In this document: one piece after another, positions 9,196-17,328 of the stretch
Layout: each line of letters starts with the position of its first letter
Position numbering within the stretch: position 1 is the first letter of the stretch
Source of the DNA: Pseudomonadota bacterium
GTDB lineage: Bacteria; Pseudomonadota; Alphaproteobacteria; Acetobacterales; Acetobacteraceae
Length of the DNA: 53,011 nucleotides
Direction: 5' to 3'
NCBI GenBank assembly: GCA_018240405.1
Contig: JAFEFW010000631.1
Coordinates: 1-53,011 of the forward strand
Program-made: the position numbers and the translations under genes
The notes under the pieces: model-generated
What the model saw: only the letters and a program-made list of their open reading frames with translations
The model's database searches: none
What the model was told of the DNA's origin: nothing

Positions 9196-9489
9196 TTACT
9201 TGGCGCCGCCAGAGCCGCCGCTACCTTCGCCGCTCTGGCCAGGAACGCTATCGGTTTTGCCGAGAGCCGTGCCGCGGCCGTCGCCGGCCACTGTGCTGTT
9301 ATTGCCCGGCACGACAGTCTTCCCGGTCGCCCCTGGCGCCATCGGAGACGTTTGGGTGGCCCCGCTGGGCTGGCCCAGCGGCGTCCGGTCGCCAGTGGCG
9401 GTGCCGGCAGTCTGGGCCCAGGCGCCGGCCGTCGGCAGGATGGCGACGGCAGCCGCCAGAAGCATTGAACGATAAGATGAACTCTTCAT
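9196..9489 (-). CDS. Small secreted Gly/Ser/Thr-rich protein
   Basis: 97 residues with a clear Sec signal peptide (MKSSSYRSMLLAAAVAILP, cleavage expected after GAWA-Q) followed by a low-complexity mature part rich in Gly, Ser, Thr and Pro, ending GQSGEGSGGSGGAK. No domain is recognised. The ATG at 9489 is chosen over longer in-frame starts because the signal peptide starts there and AGAGGAA precedes it. It is convergent with the lytic transglycosylase 11 bases away. Function unknown; likely periplasmic and unstructured. Confidence 0.75.
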   Translation of the reverse strand: MKSSSYRSMLLAAAVAILPTAGAWAQTAGTATGDRTPLGQPSGATQTSPMAPGATGKTVVPGNNSTVAGDGRGTALGKTDSVPGQSGEGSGGSGGAK

Positions 9490-9798
9490 GGCGTTCCTCT
9501 TGCAGCACGTTGCAATCAGGGGCGGACGCCTTGTCCGCTCACGATGCAATAACGCCGCGGCGGCGCGGTTCGTTCCGGGCGGCGTCATCACCACGCGGCG
9601 ACGATTCAACCGCGCCGTTGCCGCCGGCGGTTGAACGGTGTTCGGCCCATCCGGTGCCGAAAGCGCATATCCAAACGAGGTGCCGGAGGATTCTTTGCGC
9701 GCGACGGGTTCGATTGCGGACCTATAATGGTTTCGTCGACGGCTCCGCCGGGGCGGTCGAAGCAGAAGGAACGTGGCTGTCAATGAGGCGTCCATAAT
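9490..9798. promoter_or_regulatory. Divergent intergenic region, 309 bases
   Basis: Separates the small secreted protein (minus) from the DUF2092 gene (plus). No convincing gene on either strand. A TATAAT hexamer at 9723-9728 could be the -10 of the DUF2092 operon, giving a leader of about 65 bases; no good -35 stands at 16-18 bases, so the promoter call is tentative. Confidence 0.35.
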
Positions 9799-10698
9799 AT
9801 GAACCCACAACGATCTGCCGGCGGCCGATCCCTGCGCTGCCTGTCAACCTGCCTGCTCGCAGCACTCGCGGCGTTCGGTGCTACGGTCGCGTGTCCGCCG
9901 GCAGCCGCACAGTCGCCGTCCCAGCCAAGTCCGCCGCCGGCTGCGGCGGCCAGGCCGGCGCCGCCGCGCCAGCTCGATATGGGCCTGAAATTCGAGCTTG
10001 AGCCGCGGGCAGTGGAGATATTGAAGACGACGAGCGCCAAACTAGCAGCGGCCAAGACACTGCGGTTCACGGCGGTTGCCACCTATGAGAGCCCGGCACG
10101 CACCGGACAGCCGCTGGCTTACATGTCGGAATATGAAGTCGTGCTGGAGCGGCCGAACAAGCTGCGCGTGCTGACGCGAGGCGACGGCCCCGCATCCGAG
10201 TTCTACTACGACGGCCGGAAGGTCATGGCATACGCGCCGCAGGCCAACCTGGTCGCTGTGGCTCAGGCGCCGCCGACCATCGATGAAATGCTGAAGGCGG
10301 CCTATGACGTCGCCGGCATCTACTTCCCGTTCACTGACCTGATCGTGTCGGATCCATACAAAGATATGTCGGAGGGTCTGAAGCTGGCCTTCTTCGTCGG
10401 CCAATCCCGACTGGTCGGTGACACCACAACGGATATCGTGGTGGTGGCGAATGATACTGTGCAGGTCCAAATGTGGATTGGCGCCGAGGACAAGCTGCCG
10501 CGGATGGCGCGTGCCACCTACTTCGATGAGCCCGGTAACTTCCGTCACCAGGTGGTGTTCTCGGACTGGCAGTTGAACAGGCCCGTGCCGAGTGTGGTCT
10601 TTGCCTCGGCGAAAGCCGCCGCCGCGCCGCGTATGCGGTTCGCAGCGCCGGCTGACGCCGCGCCGCAGCCGGCCCAGACGGAGGGACGCAAGCCATGA
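9799..10698 (+). CDS. DUF2092 periplasmic protein
   Basis: Predicted exported protein of 299 residues with a signal peptide (about 1-38, ending PPAAAQS), a Pro/Ala-rich linker and a DUF2092 domain (about 52-270) whose LolA-like pattern includes EPRAVEILKTTSAKLAAAKTLRFTA, MSEYEVVLERPNKLRV and EFYYDGRKVMAYAP. The family is thought to fold as a half-barrel like LolA/LolB, but its substrate is not known. The C-terminus is Ala/Pro-rich. The gene overlaps the next one by 4 bases (ATGA), so the pair is co-translated; DUF2092 beside a Gly-rich exported protein is an arrangement I recall from other Proteobacteria. Confidence 0.85.
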   Translation: MNPQRSAGGRSLRCLSTCLLAALAAFGATVACPPAAAQSPSQPSPPPAAAARPAPPRQLDMGLKFELEPRAVEILKTTSAKLAAAKTLRFTAVATYESPARTGQPLAYMSEYEVVLERPNKLRVLTRGDGPASEFYYDGRKVMAYAPQANLVAVAQAPPTIDEMLKAAYDVAGIYFPFTDLIVSDPYKDMSEGLKLAFFVGQSRLVGDTTTDIVVVANDTVQVQMWIGAEDKLPRMARATYFDEPGNFRHQVVFSDWQLNRPVPSVVFASAKAAAAPRMRFAAPADAAPQPAQTEGRKP

Positions 10699-11450
10699 GA
10701 CTGTCATTGAGCCGTGGGGCGGCGCTCCTGGGTGCCGCGGCGGCGCTGACCGTCGCCGCCGCGGCGCCGGCTGGTGCATGGATGCATGCCGGCGCATGGG
10801 GCGGGCATGCCTGGGGTGGCGGCGGTGACTGGCACTACCAGGGCTACCGCGGAACGACCGCCTCGGGCGGTGACGGCTCCTGGAGCGCCAGCGGGTTCCG
10901 CGGTGGCAGTGCCTCCGGCGGCGGCGGCTCCTGGAGCGGCACCGGTTATCGGGGCGGCACCGCCTCCGGCGGTGACGGATCGTGGCATGCCACCGGCGCT
11001 AGCGGAGGCACCGCGTCCGGCGGTTCTGGCGCCTGGCACGCGACTGGCCCCTACGGCAACTCCGCCTATGGGGGCTACGGGCATTACAACGGCGGCTATT
11101 ATTACGGGTATCATCCGCCCACTGTGGTGAACAACTACGCCGGCTGTTACAATTGCGGCGGCTGGAACACTGGCGCGGCCTGGGCGGCCGGTGTCACCGG
11201 TGCAGTCGCCGGAGCGGCTGTCGGTGCGGCGGCGGCGAATGCCGCCAGCGCGAATGCCTATGCTGCCGGGGTCGCGGCAGGGGCGGCGGCCGCGCCGGTC
11301 TATGTCATGAACGACATTTACCCGACGCTGCCCGCCGGATGCATCTACGCGCCGGTCGGCGGCCTGGCCTACTACCGCTGCGGTCCGACATGGTTTGCGC
11401 CCGCCTACGGGGCCGGCGGCACTTACTATCGTGTCGTGCCGATCCCCTGA
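10695..11450 (+). CDS. Exported Gly-rich repeat protein
   Basis: 251 residues: signal peptide (about 1-28, APAGA-W), a Trp/Gly/His-rich stretch, four tandem 17-residue repeats (50-117) on the pattern GYRGGTASGGDGSWHAT, a Tyr/Gly-rich segment (YGGYGHYNGGYYYGYHPP), a hydrophobic Ala/Gly region of two stretches (about 160-197) that could insert in or lie on a membrane, and a Cys-containing C-terminal module (LPAGCIYAPVGGLAYYRCGPTWFAPAYG cut short here by function unknown). The last module resembles small outer-surface domains found at the ends of similar Gly-rich proteins. Start overlaps the DUF2092 stop (ATGA). Role unknown; envelope or extracellular matrix is an inference. Confidence 0.75.
   Translation: MRLSLSRGAALLGAAAALTVAAAAPAGAWMHAGAWGGHAWGGGGDWHYQGYRGTTASGGDGSWSASGFRGGSASGGGGSWSGTGYRGGTASGGDGSWHATGASGGTASGGSGAWHATGPYGNSAYGGYGHYNGGYYYGYHPPTVVNNYAGCYNCGGWNTGAAWAAGVTGAVAGAAVGAAAANAASANAYAAGVAAGAAAAPVYVMNDIYPTLPAGCIYAPVGGLAYYRCGPTWFAPAYGAGGTYYRVVPIP
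10842..11045 (+). repeat. Four tandem 51-base coding repeats
   Basis: Four consecutive 17-codon units with no spacer inside the Gly-rich protein. Each unit ends in a Trp plus three residues (SWSAS, SWSGT, SWHAT, AWHAT) and keeps TASGG or SASGG in the middle; a fifth degenerate unit (GPYGNSAYGGYG) follows. Such units can gain or lose copies by slippage. Confidence 0.8.
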
Positions 11451-11573
11451 GCGATTGCGGTGACAAGGCTGGGTCCAAGGGCACCGGTGTGGAGAGTAGG
11501 TCTTTTCCGGCGCCGCCGCCTTTGCCCAGGCAACCGCGGCGTCTACAATGCGGCCAATAGGGAAGCGGCCCAA

Positions 11574-11990
11574 TTGACGATCAGCGACATCCTGGCGATG
11601 GCGGCCCTCATGACGTTGCTTGCAGCGTCGCCTGCACATGCCCAATCCGACCCGCAGAAGGCCGCCGCAGCGCCGGCCCTGGCGACCATGGCCGCCGGCA
11701 CGCTGACGCCGGTGGTCGGGCGCTTTGTTCATGACTCCGAGGGGGCCGAGGTTGGCCGGGTCTGGGATGTCCTGGTCGATTCGCAGGGCGTGCCCCGGGC
11801 AGCCGTGATCGACTATGGCGGGGTGCTTGGCATCGGCCGGCGCAAAGTTGCGGTCGCCTGGCCGGCGCTGAGGTTCGGCATGAGCGACGCGGTCGATGAT
11901 GTGACGGTGGCCCTCACCAAGGAGCAGCTTGGCGCCATACCGGAATATCACTACGCCACCGGTGACGCCACGATCGGCGACAAGCGGTGA
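11574..11990 (+). CDS. Exported PRC-barrel domain protein
   Basis: Small protein with a hydrophobic export signal (ILAMAALMTLLAASPAHAQ) followed by a PRC-barrel-like domain: VVGRFVHDSEGAEVGRVWDV, VPRAAVIDYGGVLGIG, KVAVAWPALRF. PRC-barrels occur in RimM and photosynthetic reaction-centre H subunits; exported versions have unknown roles in the envelope. The start is uncertain: TTG at 11574 gives 138 residues, GTG at 11460 would give 176 residues with an unusual Arg-rich leader, and ATG at 11598 gives a shorter signal. It follows the Gly-rich gene on the same strand and may belong to the same unit. Confidence 0.7.
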   Translation: MTISDILAMAALMTLLAASPAHAQSDPQKAAAAPALATMAAGTLTPVVGRFVHDSEGAEVGRVWDVLVDSQGVPRAAVIDYGGVLGIGRRKVAVAWPALRFGMSDAVDDVTVALTKEQLGAIPEYHYATGDATIGDKR

Positions 11991-12031
11991 CCGTGGAGCT
12001 TCGCTTGCCGACCGCATTCAGGCACTGAGCG

Positions 12032-13255
12032 ATGCCCTCGCGGCAAAGCCTGTATGGCCTTGACGGGGTCAACTTCTTCATCGCTGCCGTGCAGACCGGC
12101 TTCGGCGCCTTCGTTGCGGTCTATCTGACCGAGAATCGATGGACTCCGGCCCAGGTTGGTTTTGCGCTGACCATCTCCACGATCTGCGGCCTGATCAGCC
12201 AGGTGCCGGCGGGGGCCCTCGTCGACCGCATGCGCGACAAGCGCCATGCTGTCAGGACCGGGACGCTGGGCGTCGGTATTGGTGCGGTCCTGCTCGCGAC
12301 CACGCCAAGTGAACCCGCGGTCTATCTGGCCGAGGCGTTGCAGGGCCTGGGCAGTTCATTGATAGGCCCCGGAATCGCCGCGACCAGTCTGGCGCTGGTT
12401 GGGCACAAAGCCTTCAGTGAGCGGATCGGTCGGAACGCGCGCTACGCATCGATCGGCAATGGGCTGACCGCCGGTGTATTGGGCGCGGTGGGTTCCTACT
12501 TCGCTCCACGATGGGTGTTCATCCTGACCGCGGCGCTGACTCTGCCGGTGCTGCTGTCGCTGGCACTGATCCATACCAAGCCGGCGGCCGAGGCCGCTGT
12601 GCCGGCCGCGCAAAAGCCGGAGGAAACGGCGTCATGGGCGGCATTGAAGAGCCTGCTGCTGGACCGGCGCCTGTTGACGTTCGCCATCTGCATTGTGCTG
12701 TTCTTCCTGTCCAGCGCTGCCATGCTGCCGATCGCAGCGACCGAGGTGACGAAGCATCATCCCAAGCTGGCGGATGCCATCATCGCGGTGACCATCCTGC
12801 TGCCGCAGGCTGTCGTAGCGCTGATATCGCCCTGGATCGGCCGAAAGTCGGAACGGTCTGGCCGCCGGCCGATGCTGCTGCTGGGCTGGAGCCTGCTGCC
12901 ACTGCAGGCCGCGCTTTACGTGGCGCTGCCGGCGCCCGTCGCGCTGACGCTGGCCCAGGTACTGAGTGGCGCCAGCGGCGCCGCATTCGGCGTGATGATG
13001 ACTCTGGTCGCGGCTGACATTACCCGCGGCACCGGTCGGTTCAATCTGACCCTGGGTCTTCTGGGTGTTGCCGTGTCGGTCGGCGCATCCCTCAGCACCA
13101 GCCTGGCAGGCGTGCTCGCCACGACATTCAATGACCGCTCCGCCTTCGTCGGCCTGGCGCTGGCGGGGCTATGCGGCGTGCTGCTGCTGTTTGTGGGCAT
13201 GCCGGAGACCCGGCCGCCGGACGATACGCCCGACGCGGCGACAAAGCCGCAGTAA
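12032..13255 (+). CDS. MFS transporter, 12 TM
   Basis: Inner-membrane secondary transporter of 407 residues. About 12 hydrophobic helices are visible, with the MFS motif between TM2 and TM3 (GALVDRMRDKRHAV) and a related motif in the second half (SPWIGRKSERSGRRPML). A central hydrophilic loop (AAEAAVPAAQKPEETAS) divides the halves. The substrate cannot be inferred; the general look is of drug or small-metabolite exporters. Only a weak ribosome binding site precedes the ATG. It follows the PRC-barrel gene by 41 bases and is convergent with the debranching-enzyme gene. Confidence 0.88.
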   Translation: MPSRQSLYGLDGVNFFIAAVQTGFGAFVAVYLTENRWTPAQVGFALTISTICGLISQVPAGALVDRMRDKRHAVRTGTLGVGIGAVLLATTPSEPAVYLAEALQGLGSSLIGPGIAATSLALVGHKAFSERIGRNARYASIGNGLTAGVLGAVGSYFAPRWVFILTAALTLPVLLSLALIHTKPAAEAAVPAAQKPEETASWAALKSLLLDRRLLTFAICIVLFFLSSAAMLPIAATEVTKHHPKLADAIIAVTILLPQAVVALISPWIGRKSERSGRRPMLLLGWSLLPLQAALYVALPAPVALTLAQVLSGASGAAFGVMMTLVAADITRGTGRFNLTLGLLGVAVSVGASLSTSLAGVLATTFNDRSAFVGLALAGLCGVLLLFVGMPETRPPDDTPDAATKPQ

Positions 13256-13286
13256 CGGGTCGCCGTCGTGCGAGGTACCCTGGGCG

Positions 13287-15464
13287 TCAGGCGCCGTTGT
13301 TCAGGTGGGCTTCGAAATCCAGCCCCTCGGCAATCGGCCGCAGCACCACACAGCGCGTGTCGCCGCGGGTGACCTCGAACTTTGTCTCGGCGCCATCACG
13401 CCAGAAACGAATGTCGAGAGTCTTCTTGCCAAGGCGCAGGTCGATCAACGCAACATCCGGCAGCCAGTCGGGGAGCGCCGGGTCGACATAGAGGACGCCA
13501 CGCGGCGCATTCGGGCGAATGCCCAGCATGGTCTGCAGCAGGACGAACGGCGTCCCGGCAGCCCAGGCCTGGGGTACGTTCGCGCCGACGTACTGCACCG
13601 GGAAATTGTCCTCGGTCCGTTGCAGGCCGGCGTAGAGTTCTGGCAACTGGTTCAGCAGGAAGTGGCTGGCAGCGTCGCTGATGCTGCGCGCCACCGCTGC
13701 GGCCTCGGAGGCAAAACCGTAGCGCCGGAAGCCAGCCGCAATGATGGCGTTGTCGTGCGGCCATACCGCGCCAGTCTGGTAGTTGTATGGGTTGAACGAT
13801 TTGTGCAGCGCCGACAATGTGCGGATGCCCCAGCCGCTCCACATATCCTGCTGCATCAGGCGGTTGACCACACGGCCGGCGCGGTCCTTCGGCACAATGC
13901 CTGACCACAGCAGATGGCCGATATTCGACGCCAGTGACCAGACCGGCGTCTTTTCGCCGTCCAGCGTGTAGGCGTAGATGCCAAGCTCCTCGTTCCAGAA
14001 GACGTCATTGAACTTCTTGAACAGCGCGGCGGCCTTTTCCCGTAGGTGGCGGGCGCCGTCATGGCGGCCGATCTCATCGTAGATTTCCGCCATGCGCAGC
14101 CAGGCGTCGTAGACGTAGCCCTGCAGCTCGCAGATCGCCTTCGGACCTTTCACCAGCGTGCCGTCCTCATACATGACGGAATCGCCGGAATCCTTCCACG
14201 CTGTGTTCTCGTAGCCGGCCGAGGAGCGGGTCTGGTACTCCTGGAACCCATCGCCGTCCCGGTCGCCGTACTTGTCGATCCAGCTCAGGCAGCCTTCCGC
14301 CGTGCGCAGGTGCCTCTCGATCAGGTCGCGGTCACCGGTGGCGCGCCAGGCCGCATGCAGCGCGATCAGGTAAAGCGGCGTCGCGTCCGAGGTGCCGTAG
14401 TACGGCGTGTGCGGGATCAGGCGGAAATGCGCCAGCTCACCGTACCGCAGCTCGTGCAGGATCTTGCCGGGCTCCGCATCGCGATAGTCGTCGCGTTCCT
14501 GCGCCTGGTGCGCGCCCAGCACATCCAGGGCACCACGCGCGAATTCCGGATACACCAGCATCGTTTGCAACGACACGATCAGGCTGTCGCGGCCGAACAG
14601 CGCAACAAACCAGGGCAGGCCGGCGGCCGGGATGAACACCATGTGGTCGGTGCCGGCGATCGGTAGGCGCAGTGCCGCCATGTCCTCCACGCCCTGGGTG
14701 AAGCAGCGGTAGAACTCCTCATTGCTGGTGCGGATCTTCAGCACCGTCCGCTGCCATGCCTCCAGCGACTCGACGTGCTTGGAGACCTTGCCGCTGCCCA
14801 GACAGTCTTTTGGCGCGGCGTATTTCGTCGCACCGTCGAACAGGTCGTACAGCAGGCAGCAATGCCAGGTTTCGTCCGGGTTCAGCGACACCTCGAGCGT
14901 CAGGCGGCCATTGGCATAGACAGTGCGCGATCCGGTGGGCTTGGCCGTCACCAGCACCTCGCGGCTGAAGTCGCGATTGCGGTAGCTCAGACGCCATTGC
15001 TGGCGGGAATCGTTCCACACCGTGGTAATCCGGCCGCGGCGGACGATGCGCTTGCTCTTCACCTCGAAGATGTCGGCAAAGTCACCGCGCAGCGCGATCT
15101 CCAGGTTGAACCGCACCGCCTTGCCGGAGTGGTTGGAGATGTCGATGTCTTCATGCAGGCCGCCGGCGATGTGGCGGCTGAGTGTCAGGCCGAGCGTGCG
15201 TGGAGCGATGGGCCCGTCCTCGGTCAGGAAGGCCCGGTTGGTCTGGAAGATGCGGGAGCCGTAATAGCTGGTGGCGCCGCCATTCAGCAGGTCCCATGGC
15301 TCTCCATTGGCAAACAGGGTCCAGAAGCTGATGACCCGTGTATCCAAGAAATACAGCCCATTGTCGCTCGGCCAGTTGATCTGGCCGTCGGGCTCCGTGA
15401 TCAGGACCGTCTGCGCCTGGTGGATGGAAATCTGCGGCGGGCCGACCTGGACCTTGAACGACAT
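13287..15464 (-). CDS. Amylo-alpha-1,6-glucosidase / glycogen-debranching-type enzyme
   Basis: Predicted cytoplasmic glycoside hydrolase of 725 residues. The N-terminal beta domain (about 1-240, GLYFLDTRVISFWTLFANG) matches the N-terminal domain of bacterial glycogen-debranching-type enzymes; the C-terminal (alpha/alpha)6 barrel (about 270-640) includes GLPWFVALFGRDSLIVSLQT, QEYQTRSSAGYENTAWKDSG (a typical acidic active-site loop) and YNYQTGAVWPHDNAIIA. Some members act on sucrose, trehalose-like or branched oligosaccharides. It is the last gene of a sugar ABC-transporter operon, which suggests it acts on the imported sugar. GGAAG lies well placed before the ATG, directly next to a strong stem-loop (15475-15510). 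Confidence 0.88.
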   Translation of the reverse strand: MSFKVQVGPPQISIHQAQTVLITEPDGQINWPSDNGLYFLDTRVISFWTLFANGEPWDLLNGGATSYYGSRIFQTNRAFLTEDGPIAPRTLGLTLSRHIAGGLHEDIDISNHSGKAVRFNLEIALRGDFADIFEVKSKRIVRRGRITTVWNDSRQQWRLSYRNRDFSREVLVTAKPTGSRTVYANGRLTLEVSLNPDETWHCCLLYDLFDGATKYAAPKDCLGSGKVSKHVESLEAWQRTVLKIRTSNEEFYRCFTQGVEDMAALRLPIAGTDHMVFIPAAGLPWFVALFGRDSLIVSLQTMLVYPEFARGALDVLGAHQAQERDDYRDAEPGKILHELRYGELAHFRLIPHTPYYGTSDATPLYLIALHAAWRATGDRDLIERHLRTAEGCLSWIDKYGDRDGDGFQEYQTRSSAGYENTAWKDSGDSVMYEDGTLVKGPKAICELQGYVYDAWLRMAEIYDEIGRHDGARHLREKAAALFKKFNDVFWNEELGIYAYTLDGEKTPVWSLASNIGHLLWSGIVPKDRAGRVVNRLMQQDMWSGWGIRTLSALHKSFNPYNYQTGAVWPHDNAIIAAGFRRYGFASEAAAVARSISDAASHFLLNQLPELYAGLQRTEDNFPVQYVGANVPQAWAAGTPFVLLQTMLGIRPNAPRGVLYVDPALPDWLPDVALIDLRLGKKTLDIRFWRDGAETKFEVTRGDTRCVVLRPIAEGLDFEAHLNNGA

Positions 15465-15474
15465 GACGTACTTC

Positions 15475-15510
15475 CCTTGCGTCGCGGCGTCTGGCGGCCG
15501 CGACGCAAGG
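15475..15510 (-). repeat. Perfect 14-bp stem-loop between permease and debranching gene
   Basis: CCTTGCGTCGCGGC (15475-15488) pairs without mismatch with GCCGCGACGCAAGG (15497-15510) around an 8-base loop. It sits in the 83-base gap between the permease stop and the debranching-enzyme start, ending just before the ribosome binding site. There is no T-tract, so an mRNA-stability or translation-control element is more likely than an intrinsic terminator. Confidence 0.7.
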
Positions 15511-15547
15511 CTGCCCGATCTTCAGGCAAAACGAAAGCGTGTCGTTG

Positions 15548-16396
15548 TTATGCCTTGACGGATCCCGAGGTCAGGCCGGCGACATAGTGCTCAACGAAGA
15601 AGGAGTAGATCACCGCGACCGGAATCGAGCCGAGCAACGCGGCGGCCATCAACTGCCCCCAGTAGAAGACATCGCCGCGGATCAGTTCGGAGATCGCACC
15701 GACCGGTACGGTACGGACATCGGTGCTGGTGAGAAAGATCAACGCGTAGAGGAACTCGTTCTGTGACAGGGTAAACGCGAAGATTCCGGCCGAGATGAAA
15801 CCGGGCGTACACAACGGCAGGAAGATGCGGTACATGGTCTGGAAGCGCGTGGCGCCGTCAATGCGCGCCGCATCCTCAAGTTCGATGGGCACGGTCTTGA
15901 AGTAGCCCAGAAGCAGCCAGGCGCAGAACGGTACCAGCATGGTCGGATAAGTCAGGATCACGGCGGTCAGCGTGTCGCCGAGTTGCATGCGGTTGATCAG
16001 GTCAGCCATCGGAATGAACAGCAGCGGTTGCGGCACCAGGTAGGTGGCGGCAATCGTGAACGCGATCAGTCCACCGCCGGCGAACTTCATGCGCGCCAGC
16101 GGGTAGGCCAGCATGACGCCGAAGATCAAGGAGATGGCGGTGGAGATGACCGCCACCAACATGGTGTTCCAGGTCCATAGCAGGAAGTTCGTTTCCGACA
16201 GCAGATCGACGAAGTGCTTCAGCGTCGGGTGGTAGACGATCAATGGCGAAACCTTGCGGGAGTAAAGCTCCGCATTCGGCTTCAGTGAGGTGATGACCAT
16301 CCAGTAGAACGGGAACAGCGTAAAGATCATGAACAGCGCCAGCGGTACCCACAGCCGCATGGCCTTCCGGACAAAACCCCGGCCCTCGACGATCAT
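15548..16396 (-). CDS. Carbohydrate ABC transporter permease (MalG type)
   Basis: Inner-membrane permease of 282 residues with six predicted helices and the EAA loop that docks to the ATPase: LEDAARIDGATRFQTMYRIFLPL. The N-terminus FPFYWMVITSLKPN is characteristic of the MalG/UgpE family. It follows the MalF-type gene directly (stop at 16397-16399, start at 16396), so the pair is co-translated. The substrate is probably an oligosaccharide or sugar derivative, inferred from the debranching-type enzyme downstream. Confidence 0.93.
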   Translation of the reverse strand: MIVEGRGFVRKAMRLWVPLALFMIFTLFPFYWMVITSLKPNAELYSRKVSPLIVYHPTLKHFVDLLSETNFLLWTWNTMLVAVISTAISLIFGVMLAYPLARMKFAGGGLIAFTIAATYLVPQPLLFIPMADLINRMQLGDTLTAVILTYPTMLVPFCAWLLLGYFKTVPIELEDAARIDGATRFQTMYRIFLPLCTPGFISAGIFAFTLSQNEFLYALIFLTSTDVRTVPVGAISELIRGDVFYWGQLMAAALLGSIPVAVIYSFFVEHYVAGLTSGSVKA

Positions 16397-17323
16397 CTAA
16401 TTGCTCCGCATGTAACGAGCCAGCGCGATCAGCAGCAGCGCCAGCGCGGGCAGGATGAAAAGGGCGATCGAGGCGCCAAGGCCGAACTGTCCGGCGCCCA
16501 TGGCGATGTCGAACGCATAGGTGGCGAACAGGTGCGTGGCATTGGCCGGTCCGCCATGGGTCAGCACGTAGATCAACTGAAAGTCGGAAAAGGTGAAGAT
16601 GACCGAGAACAGTGTGACGATGTAAACAACCGGCATCATCAGTGGCAGCGTGACATGCCAGAAGCGCTGCGGCGCTGTGGCGCCGTCGATCGTCGCGGCC
16701 TCATAGAGTTCCGGTGGGATGGTCTGCAGGCCGGCCAGCAGCGTGATGCCGTAGAAGGGCAGGCCCCGCCAGGTGTTGATGACGATCACCGAAGCCATGG
16801 CCAGCGTCGGATTGCCCAGCCAGGACGGACCAGGTGGTTCAACAAGGCCTGTGCTGATCAGCACGCGATTGAAGACGCTGAACGACGGGTCAAGAATCCA
16901 CATGAAGGCGATGGTGGACAGCACCGTCGGCACGATGAACGGCAGCAGCATCAGCGCACGGACCAGGTTCTTCATCGGGAAGGTCTGGTTCATCACCAGC
17001 GCCAACCCGAACCCGCCAACCATTTTCAACAGCGTGGCGACGCCGGTATAGAAAAATGTGTTGAACGCCACCCGCCAGAATACCGGGTCGTCCAGGTCGC
17101 GGGCGAAGTTCGCCAGGCCGACGAAGGTCCCAGCCTTCGCGACCGGGCGATCCTGCAGCGACAGCCAGATGCCGTAGACAAACGGGTAGCCCAGCACCAC
17201 CACCAGAAAGATCAGCGGCAGTGCCATCAACGTCCAGGAGAACACGTCCTCCCGCTCAAACAACCGGCGCCAGGAGAATGCGGCTCGCCGGCCGGCAGCG
17301 AGCGGAAGGACCTGCTCTGACAT
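16397..17323 (-). CDS. Carbohydrate ABC transporter permease (MalF type)
   Basis: Inner-membrane permease of 308 residues, six to seven helices, with the EAA loop LYEAATIDGATAPQRFWHVTLPL shortened to its key residues EAA...G near 220-235. It matches the UgpA/MalF family in length. The start lies 5 bases after the binding-protein stop (17329), so the importer genes form a tight operon. No ATP-binding subunit gene lies in this cluster or elsewhere in the window; a shared MsmK/UgpC-like ATPase elsewhere in the genome would be needed. Confidence 0.93.
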   Translation of the reverse strand: MSEQVLPLAAGRRAAFSWRRLFEREDVFSWTLMALPLIFLVVVLGYPFVYGIWLSLQDRPVAKAGTFVGLANFARDLDDPVFWRVAFNTFFYTGVATLLKMVGGFGLALVMNQTFPMKNLVRALMLLPFIVPTVLSTIAFMWILDPSFSVFNRVLISTGLVEPPGPSWLGNPTLAMASVIVINTWRGLPFYGITLLAGLQTIPPELYEAATIDGATAPQRFWHVTLPLMMPVVYIVTLFSVIFTFSDFQLIYVLTHGGPANATHLFATYAFDIAMGAGQFGLGASIALFILPALALLLIALARYMRSN

Positions 17324-17328
17324 GCGGG

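Noticed and set aside
10704-12017. 437-codon minus-strand frame opposite the Gly-rich and PRC-barrel genes
   Set aside because: Low-complexity translation produced by the repeat region; the plus-strand proteins have signal peptides and domains.
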